Source: Carboxylicivirga caseinilyticus | GTDB taxonomy: Bacteria; Bacteroidota; Bacteroidia; Bacteroidales; Marinilabiliaceae | DNA: 46,767 bases | Direction: 5' to 3' | Assembly: GCA_025499705.1 (NCBI GenBank) | Contig: JAFMVE010000048.1 | Span: 1 to 46,767 of the forward strand | In this document: positions 40,880-46,767 of the stretch, piece after piece | Numbering within the stretch: position 1 is the first letter of the stretch | How the letters are laid out: every line of letters begins with the position of its first letter | Program-made: the position numbers and the translations under genes | Notes under the pieces: generated by a model | The model's input: only the letters and a program-made list of their open reading frames with translations | What the model was told of the DNA's origin: nothing | Databases searched by the model: none

Positions 40880-42169
40880 TTATAAACTCCAGTATGTCAT
40901 GTCTTTTATCTTTCCGCGATAAATGCCTTTCACGTCAACAAAAACACCTTCTTCAACCATAATGGATTTGAAATAAGCTTCATCAAGGTTTATATAGTCT
41001 GTATGGTTAACTGCAACAATAATACCATTGTATTTATCCTTGATTTCATCAATCAGACCATAACCGTATTCGTGCATTAATTCTTCTGAAGAAGCATGAG
41101 GATCAATGACATCAACCTTCACACTAAATGATTTAAGTTCGTTAACAACATCAGCAACCTTTGAATTTCTAATATCACTTACATTCTCCTTAAATGTTGC
41201 ACCCATCAACAGAACTTTAGCTCCATTTATTTTATTACCGTTCGAAATCATTTTCTTAACGAGTGTTTTGGCAACATATGCTCCCATCGAGTCGTTGATC
41301 GTTCTACCCCCTGTTATGATCTTTGAATGATAGCCCAACTCATTGGCTTTGTATGTCAGGTAATATGGGTCAACACCAATACAGTGACCTCCAACCAAAC
41401 CTGGGAAGAATTTAAGGAAGTTCCATTTTGTACCTGCCGCTTCCAGTACTTCAAAGGTATTGATGTTCATTCTGTCAAATATCAACGATAATTCATTCAT
41501 CAAAGCAATGTTGACATCACGTTGAGTATTCTCAATAATCTTTGCAGCTTCTGCAACTTTAATACAGCTTGCTTTGTGGATACCGGCTTTAATAATGCTG
41601 GCATAAACAGCTTCAATAATTTCTGCTGATTCCGCGTCACTCCCTGATACTATTTTTAATATTTTGGTAAGTGTGTGTTCTTTATCTCCCGGATTAATTC
41701 TCTCAGGGCTATAACCCACTTTGAAATCAACATTAAATTTCAAACCCGATTCAGCTTCCAGAATAGGTACACAATCTTCTTCGGTACATCCAGGGTAAAC
41801 CGTCGATTCAAAGACAACGATATCACCTTTTTTAAGTGCTTTACCTACAGTTCTGGTTGCACCTAATAAAGGAGTCAGATCAGGTAAATTGTGTTGATTG
41901 ATTGGTGTGGGAACCGCAACCACATGAAAGTTGGCTTCTTTAAGATCATCTGGACTTGCGGTAAAATGGATATCGCAACCATCAAAGTCTTCGCTAACTA
42001 ATTCATTACTTGGATCTATTTTGTTACGCATTAGATCAACTCGATCTTGCTTAATATCAAAACCAATGACTGACATTTTTCTTGCAAATTCCAGAGCAAT
42101 TGGTAATCCTACATAACCAAGTCCGATTACAGACAGTTTAATCTCTTTATTTAGTAGTTTCTCTAACAT
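40880..42169 (-). CDS. Nucleotide sugar 6-dehydrogenase (WbpA/TviB-like)
   Basis: The enzyme oxidises C6 of a UDP-HexNAc to the uronic acid with two NAD. The 429-residue protein has the NAD-binding GLGYVGLP (16-23), the central VFESTVYPGCTEEDCVP, SPERINPGDKEHTL and the catalytic C263 in GLVGGHCIGVDPYYL, with the C-terminal UDP-binding domain containing LLMGATFKENVSDIRNSK. Motifs fit UDP-GlcNAc or UDP-GalNAc dehydrogenases rather than UDP-glucose dehydrogenase. It begins 3 bases after the Gfo/Idh/MocA gene. With that gene, the acetyltransferase and the aminotransferase it forms a WbpA-B-D-E set for a UDP-2,3-diacetamido-uronic acid. Confidence 0.9.
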   Translation of the reverse strand: MLEKLLNKEIKLSVIGLGYVGLPIALEFARKMSVIGFDIKQDRVDLMRNKIDPSNELVSEDFDGCDIHFTASPDDLKEANFHVVAVPTPINQHNLPDLTPLLGATRTVGKALKKGDIVVFESTVYPGCTEEDCVPILEAESGLKFNVDFKVGYSPERINPGDKEHTLTKILKIVSGSDAESAEIIEAVYASIIKAGIHKASCIKVAEAAKIIENTQRDVNIALMNELSLIFDRMNINTFEVLEAAGTKWNFLKFFPGLVGGHCIGVDPYYLTYKANELGYHSKIITGGRTINDSMGAYVAKTLVKKMISNGNKINGAKVLLMGATFKENVSDIRNSKVADVVNELKSFSVKVDVIDPHASSEELMHEYGYGLIDEIKDKYNGIIVAVNHTDYINLDEAYFKSIMVEEGVFVDVKGIYRGKIKDMTYWSL

Positions 42170-42172
42170 GAT

Positions 42173-43198
42173 TTATAAATTGGCTGGTTTGTTTAGATAA
42201 ATTCTTTCGATGATATCAACCACTTTAAGGCCTTCAAGCGCATTGGTTGTAATGGTTGTATTTCCTTTTATTACCTCAACAACATTATCAATAACGTAAT
42301 GATGATTGGCTGCAGATCCTTTATAAGGTCCATAATCATTTGGCGGGTTTGATTCTGCCAAAACAGGCATCTGGTAATCTTTTACATGGCATTCAACAAC
42401 CTCATTCATATACTGACCAGAAACTTTAACAGTTCCCTGACTACCGATTATGGTAATGCTACTTTCAAGATTTTTGTCCCACACAGCAGTACTGTAATTC
42501 AAGCTGCCTGATCCGCCATTGATAAAGTCAAATGTAACAAATCCACTGTCCTCGAAATCTGTGGATTTTTGATGTGCAAAATCTTTAAAATTTCCTTGAA
42601 TATTAGTGATGTCTCCAAAAAGCCAGTACATGATATCAATAAAATGAGAGAACTGAGTGAATAATGTACCCCCATCCAGCTCTCTGTTACCATGCCAGTT
42701 TCCTTTGCTGTAATAACGATCATCACGATTCCAGTAGCAATTGAGTTGAACCATAAAAATGTCACCTAATCTTTTCGCTTCTACCATTTCTTTAAGCCAG
42801 ACACTTGGAGGTGAATAGCGATTTTGCATCACAGCAAATACCTGTTTTGACATTTGTAGCGCCTTGAAGATTACTTTTTCAGCGTCTGCTTTGCTCAAAG
42901 CCATTGGTTTTTCAACAACTACATGTTTTTTTGCCTCTAAAGCTTCAATTGCCTGCTCTGCATGCAGACCGTTAGGAGTGCATATGTTTACGACGTCCAC
43001 ATCAGGCTGGTTTTTTAATAGTTCACTAATTGAAGTGTAAAAAGGAACATTTTCTTGCCAGTTTAGATCTTCTTTGGGTCTGATATCGCACACTGCCAGT
43101 AGCTCAGCATCCTCATTGCGTTTGATCATTTCTGAATGACGCTTGCCAATATGTCCCAGGCCTATTACGGCAAATTTTATCTTTTGATTTGTACTCAT
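42173..43198 (-). CDS. Gfo/Idh/MocA oxidoreductase (WbpB-like, 3-dehydrogenase)
   Basis: The 341-residue protein has an N-terminal NAD-binding fold with VIGLGHIGKRH (11-21), the family VVVEKPMAL (about 93-101), and a C-terminal beta-sheet domain with the YWNRDDRYYSKGNWHGNRELDGG and QFSHFIDIMYWLFGD segments broken over 160-195. In the Pseudomonas pathway WbpB oxidises C3 of the UDP-uronic acid, and 2-oxoglutarate recycles its NADH. The gene abuts the acetyltransferase stop with no gap. The WbpB assignment rests on the four-gene context; the superfamily itself is certain. Confidence 0.88.
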   Translation of the reverse strand: MSTNQKIKFAVIGLGHIGKRHSEMIKRNEDAELLAVCDIRPKEDLNWQENVPFYTSISELLKNQPDVDVVNICTPNGLHAEQAIEALEAKKHVVVEKPMALSKADAEKVIFKALQMSKQVFAVMQNRYSPPSVWLKEMVEAKRLGDIFMVQLNCYWNRDDRYYSKGNWHGNRELDGGTLFTQFSHFIDIMYWLFGDITNIQGNFKDFAHQKSTDFEDSGFVTFDFINGGSGSLNYSTAVWDKNLESSITIIGSQGTVKVSGQYMNEVVECHVKDYQMPVLAESNPPNDYGPYKGSAANHHYVIDNVVEVIKGNTTITTNALEGLKVVDIIERIYLNKPANL

Positions 43199-43783
43199 TT
43201 ATTTTGGTAACTTTCTTACGTTATTTTCCTCCAGAATGTATTTGTCTTGACTTTCAGGGCAGGTGGCAATTCCTTGTTCATTAAATTGTAACTGATGACC
43301 AAACTCACTCATCCAGCCAATTTGCTTTGATGGATTACCAACTACTAAAGCATATGGAGGTATGGTTTTAGTTACAACAGCTCCTGCTCCAATAAAAGCA
43401 TATTCGCCAATATCGTGTCCACAAACAATGGTGGCGTTGGCTCCGATTGTAGCACCTTTTTTTACCGTTGTTTTCTGATATTGTCCTCTTCTGTTAATGG
43501 CACTTCGTGGATTAATCACATTGGTAAAAACCATTGACGGACCTAAAAATACATCATCTTCACAAATAACGCCTGTATAAATGGAAACATTATTCTGTAC
43601 TTTTACATTTTTCCCAAGTTTTACATCCGGTGAAATAACAACGTTCTGGCCAATGTTGCAGTTGTCTCCAATTACACAGTTAGGCATAATGTGAGAAAAG
43701 TGCCATATTTTAACGCCTTTGCCAATAATGCACGGAGAATCGATTACAGCTGTTTCATGCGCAAAAAATTGTTTATTGGCCAT
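43199..43783 (-). CDS. Left-handed beta-helix N-acetyltransferase (WbpD-like)
   Basis: The 194-residue protein is a hexapeptide-repeat acetyltransferase. Many isoleucine/valine-spaced turns run from about residue 15 to 145 ([31 protein letters not shown] and onward), ending with [20 protein letters not shown]. WbpD acetylates the new 3-amino group of the UDP-sugar. Length and the N-terminal [15 protein letters not shown] match WbpD. Its start overlaps the aminotransferase stop by 11 bases, so these two are translationally coupled. Confidence 0.9.
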   Translation of the reverse strand: MANKQFFAHETAVIDSPCIIGKGVKIWHFSHIMPNCVIGDNCNIGQNVVISPDVKLGKNVKVQNNVSIYTGVICEDDVFLGPSMVFTNVINPRSAINRRGQYQKTTVKKGATIGANATIVCGHDIGEYAFIGAGAVVTKTIPPYALVVGNPSKQIGWMSEFGHQLQFNEQGIATCPESQDKYILEENNVRKLPK

Positions 43784-44906
43784 GATTGAAAAAGCGTTTA
43801 ATGGTTGATGTAATATCTTTTAGCTGTTCTTCAGATAGCTCTGTATGCATTGGCAATGATAGAACCTGTGTGCTTAGATCTTCTGAGTTAGGCAATGATG
43901 AATCAGAATCCTGATATGCAGCAAAGGCTTCCTGCTGATGCAAAGGAACAGGATAATAAACCATGGATGGTATATTATTTTCTTTCAAAAAGTTTTGTAA
44001 TTTATCCCTCTCTCCATTCTTAACCTTTATGGTGTATTGATGGAATATATGATCTGAATCTGAACTTCGCGTAGGAATTACAAGATTATCAATCTCTTTT
44101 AATTCTTCGTCGTACCATTTTGCTGCAGTTTTGCGTCTGTTGTTAAAATCATCCAAATGTTTTAGTTTAACATCTAAAACAGCAGCCTGCAAAGTGTCAA
44201 GCCTGGAGTTGACTCCGATAATCTGATGGTAATATTTCTTTTGGGAACCATGATTGACAATCATTCGCATTTTTTCCGCCAAAGAATCATTATTTGTGAA
44301 GCAGGCACCTCCATCACCAAAACATCCTAAGTTTTTGGAAGGAAAAAAGGATGTGCAGCCAATATCACCAATTGTACCAAGTTTTGTTGTGCTTCCATTA
44401 ACATTATAATCACAACCAATGGCTTGAGCTGTATCTTCAACAACTTTTAAGTGATGTTTTTTAGCGATACTCATTATGGCATTCATATCAGCACCTTGAC
44501 CAAACAGGTGAACCGGTATGATTGCTTTTGTCATAGGTGTAATAGCCTTTTCAACTTCTTCAGGAAGTAATGTGAAGGTATCTGGTTCTACATCTACAAG
44601 AACAGGTTTTAATTTTAGTAGGGCAATAACTTCAACTGTTGCAATAAAAGTAAATGTAGAGGTGATTACTTCATCTCCGGGTTGAAGGTTCAAAGCCATA
44701 AGAGCTATTTGTAGAGCATCTGTTCCATTTGCACAAGGGATAACATGCTTAACATTTAGGTACTTCTCAAGATTGGATTGAAATACTTTGACAGCAGGAC
44801 CATTAATGAAAGATGTTTGTTCTAAAACATCGGCCATTGCTTTGTCAATGTCACTTTTTAGACGTAAGTATTGACTGTGCAGGTCTACCATTTTATGCTG
44901 TTCCAT
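43773..44906 (-). CDS. DegT/DnrJ/EryC1 aminotransferase (WbpE-like)
   Basis: The PLP enzyme would transfer an amino group from glutamate to the 3-keto UDP-sugar. The protein has 377 residues from the ATG chosen here; a TTG one codon earlier is not needed, and another ATG at 44891 is possible. Motifs: [15 protein letters not shown] near 58-72, the cofactor-binding D158 in [10 protein letters not shown], and the PLP lysine K191 in [14 protein letters not shown]. The order aminotransferase, acetyltransferase, oxidoreductase, dehydrogenase on one strand gives a whole pathway. The closest described relatives are the WbpE type. Confidence 0.9.
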   Translation of the reverse strand: MEQHKMVDLHSQYLRLKSDIDKAMADVLEQTSFINGPAVKVFQSNLEKYLNVKHVIPCANGTDALQIALMALNLQPGDEVITSTFTFIATVEVIALLKLKPVLVDVEPDTFTLLPEEVEKAITPMTKAIIPVHLFGQGADMNAIMSIAKKHHLKVVEDTAQAIGCDYNVNGSTTKLGTIGDIGCTSFFPSKNLGCFGDGGACFTNNDSLAEKMRMIVNHGSQKKYYHQIIGVNSRLDTLQAAVLDVKLKHLDDFNNRRKTAAKWYDEELKEIDNLVIPTRSSDSDHIFHQYTIKVKNGERDKLQNFLKENNIPSMVYYPVPLHQQEAFAAYQDSDSSLPNSEDLSTQVLSLPMHTELSEEQLKDITSTIKRFFNHGQ

Positions 44907-44939
44907 CAATTTAATTTTGAGTTGTGAATTTAGATAAAA

Positions 44940-46580
44940 TCAAAAACCGAAGTTCATTCCAAGTGAAACTATTTGATTACCTGCAAGAAAGTAGGGATTA
45001 GTGTACTTTTCTGAGTCAGTGCCATCGTATAAATTATGCTGATATTCAACAAAAATATATCCGTCGTTCACAATTTGGTAACTTCCTTTGAGCGTAAAAT
45101 TAGTGTTTTTGTAGCGTACTTCGTTCATAAAAGGCAATCCTCTTCTTATTTCTTCCTGCTCCTGATTAATTTCAGTATGCAAATCCATTTCATTATTATC
45201 AAAAATACTCTGATAATCTTTGCCTTTTCGAATGATAGTTAACCTGGCAGACAAATCAAGGCCTTTTAATGGCTTATGCCTTATCATAAAAAATAATTCA
45301 TCGGAATTATCAAGTGTGTAGCTTCCCAAGGTGTATTGATTACTCATGAAAGAAAGCGAAGGTACAAAGTGCTGATACACCAATGGACGTATAATTGTAT
45401 ATTCTGCAGTGAAAGATGTATTGTGGAGGATATCCGTTAAACGTCCGCCAATTTTCCAAGCGACATCATTTGATTGTTCATTCTTTTTAAGCAGGTTGCT
45501 AATGCTTATCTCATCAATGAATAAGCTGGTGTATAGATGAAGGTTTTTAATTTGTCGGCTATCAATATCGATAAACATCTGGGCATTTTGTCCAACCCAG
45601 TTATCCCACGAATTATAAGTGTGGTCAGCCGATTTATAAAATAAAAAAGGTACAGCATAGGCTGGATTGAAATTGACATCACTATATATAATGGAGTTGC
45701 CGAATGAGATATTTAGTTTTGACCATGGTCGAATCGTAAAGATATTAGAGGCTACAAATTTATTGGTATAAACTTCCCGTTCACCGTTAAATACCGAATA
45801 TGTTCTGGATGAATCGACCACTTCACTAACCAGCCATCCGTGTAAATAATTAAAGTCAAACCATTTTGCCGGTGATATCTTAAATGACAAATATCCAAAT
45901 GAAGGCGTGCGACCAGAAAATATTACTGACTGGCTATAACTATTTCCCCATTGAAAGTGATCTTTATGTAATCCGATACTTCCCCATTTCCATGAATAGG
46001 TTATCCCTCCTCTTGTTTCTGAATAATCCTTGTTGTCGTTGTCTCCTTTATATACAACCCCAGATCTATTGGTAATGTACTCGGGTCCTCCTAAAAAGAA
46101 TGATTCATGATTGTCGCGTAAGCTTCCGTAAATGGAAACATGTTTTCCGATGGTACCATAAAATTCAGCACCTCCCCAACGATGGTATTCAGTTTTATCA
46201 CCATTATTAAAAAACTGTCCACCAAGAATTGGATTTATGGTCAGATTGAATAATGAGTCGCTGAAATAAAATAAGTCCCATCTCTTGTCAAACGATTTGC
46301 CAATTAATAGTTCTTTATTAAAATCTTTAAGATAAAAAGTCAGTTCTTTTTGCTGACGGTTACTTAAGAGTGGATTTTGGTCGCATAACCTTAACCATTC
46401 TGCTATTTGTTGTCGGCTGTAGGGTTTAATGCTGGAATTAACATCGATAAGTCCTTTGTTGGCAAGTTCATCTATAAAATCATAAACCGATTCATTACTG
46501 ATATGATAGGGAGTGTTTTGGCTAATGGAATAAAAACACGATGTAGTGAGAAAAGTTATGAAGAGTATTATTTTTTTCAT
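44940..46580 (-). CDS. Wzi-family capsule assembly outer membrane protein
   Basis: The 546-residue protein has a signal peptide (about 1-20, ending SISQ) and then a small helical part with YDFIDELANKGLIDVNSSIKP (33-53) and YSRQQIAEWL. The rest is a beta-barrel pattern of alternating strands ending in a terminal aromatic residue (SLGMNFGF). This layout fits the Bacteroidota Wzi-type capsule assembly family; E. coli Wzi anchors capsule to the outer surface. It is 33 bases upstream of the aminotransferase gene, in the same direction, which ties it to surface polysaccharide production. Confidence 0.82.
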   Translation of the reverse strand: MKKIILFITFLTTSCFYSISQNTPYHISNESVYDFIDELANKGLIDVNSSIKPYSRQQIAEWLRLCDQNPLLSNRQQKELTFYLKDFNKELLIGKSFDKRWDLFYFSDSLFNLTINPILGGQFFNNGDKTEYHRWGGAEFYGTIGKHVSIYGSLRDNHESFFLGGPEYITNRSGVVYKGDNDNKDYSETRGGITYSWKWGSIGLHKDHFQWGNSYSQSVIFSGRTPSFGYLSFKISPAKWFDFNYLHGWLVSEVVDSSRTYSVFNGEREVYTNKFVASNIFTIRPWSKLNISFGNSIIYSDVNFNPAYAVPFLFYKSADHTYNSWDNWVGQNAQMFIDIDSRQIKNLHLYTSLFIDEISISNLLKKNEQSNDVAWKIGGRLTDILHNTSFTAEYTIIRPLVYQHFVPSLSFMSNQYTLGSYTLDNSDELFFMIRHKPLKGLDLSARLTIIRKGKDYQSIFDNNEMDLHTEINQEQEEIRRGLPFMNEVRYKNTNFTLKGSYQIVNDGYIFVEYQHNLYDGTDSEKYTNPYFLAGNQIVSLGMNFGF

Positions 46581-46767
46581 GGCGCTTTACTGGTTGAAAC
46601 GAAGATACATAAAAGGGTAATGTCTTCAAACTGAAGTTGACAAAGCAGACTATTGCTGTGGTGTATCAAAAGAAAGAGGGTGTCCAAAAAGTGATTCTGC
46701 AAATAAGGAATCTTTCAAATTGTAACTTTACTTTCATTATACCCCACCAAACCTCCCCTAAAAGGGA
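46581..46767. other. Window end upstream of the wzi-like gene
   Basis: No reading frame or promoter match is convincing here. The last 30 bases are rich in C on the given strand and may belong to the next gene's surroundings. Confidence 0.4.

Noticed and set aside
1-46767. CRISPR array, insertion sequence or prophage
   Set aside because: No regularly spaced identical repeats, transposase, integrase or phage structural genes are seen on either strand.

Overview
The window looks like a chromosome segment of an AT-rich Bacteroidota bacterium, probably a marine or sediment member of the Bacteroidia. The evidence is: promoters of the Bacteroidota type (TTTG, about 20 bases, TAnnTTTG) in front of several genes; a secreted protein ending in a gliding/type IX secretion C-terminal domain; a TonB with a polyproline stretch; PadR-PspC-DUF4252 genes; and a Wzi-type capsule protein. 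Genus is inference and I do not name one.

Layout. 1-8.6 kb is a defence block: an Abi_2-type abortive infection protein, then a convergent type I restriction-modification operon (hsdM-hsdS-PIN nuclease-hsdR, minus strand) with an extra PIN-domain gene between hsdS and hsdR. Just after the Abi gene lies an unannotated candidate small RNA with a consensus promoter, a foldable body and an intrinsic terminator. The block ends at a tRNA-Ala(GGC), beside which sits a broken tRNA copy whose D-loop carries an 18-bp perfect palindrome. 9.3-19.5 kb is housekeeping and sensing: TonB, HflX, a membrane class III nucleotide cyclase, Asd, a lamin-tail secreted protein, a chemoreceptor and UMP kinase. 19.6-23.8 kb (minus) is a small peptide-export cluster: a double-glycine bacteriocin-like precursor, two small membrane proteins, a membrane-anchored CxxC thioredoxin-like protein and a peptidase-containing ABC transporter. 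It lies between tsf and pyrH, genes that are neighbours in many bacteria.

24.0-26.7 kb (minus) is rplM-rpsI-rpsB-tsf. 26.9-28.0 kb carries guanine deaminase and 3-methyladenine DNA glycosylase. 28.1-32.8 kb (minus) is an envelope-type operon: a small secreted protein, PadR, two PspC proteins flanking an unknown protein, DUF4252 and YccF, with a palindrome at the promoter that is a good PadR operator candidate. 33.0-34.7 kb has a YqaA/DedA protein and TrpS. 34.8-37.5 kb is an arsenic operon (arsR, arsC, arsM, acr3) whose promoter is covered by two near-identical palindromes. 37.7-40.8 kb has a small membrane protein, an aminopeptidase P and a secreted C1 peptidase. 40.9-46.6 kb (minus) is a surface polysaccharide block: Wzi-like outer membrane protein followed by WbpE-, WbpD-, WbpB- and WbpA-like enzymes, a complete set for making a UDP-diacetamido-uronic acid.

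The most interesting items are the candidate sRNA, the PIN nuclease inside the restriction operon, the single-peptide bacteriocin-like cluster with its intra-operon hairpin, and the palindrome-interrupted tRNA remnant. All functions are read from motifs and gene order only; no database search was possible.
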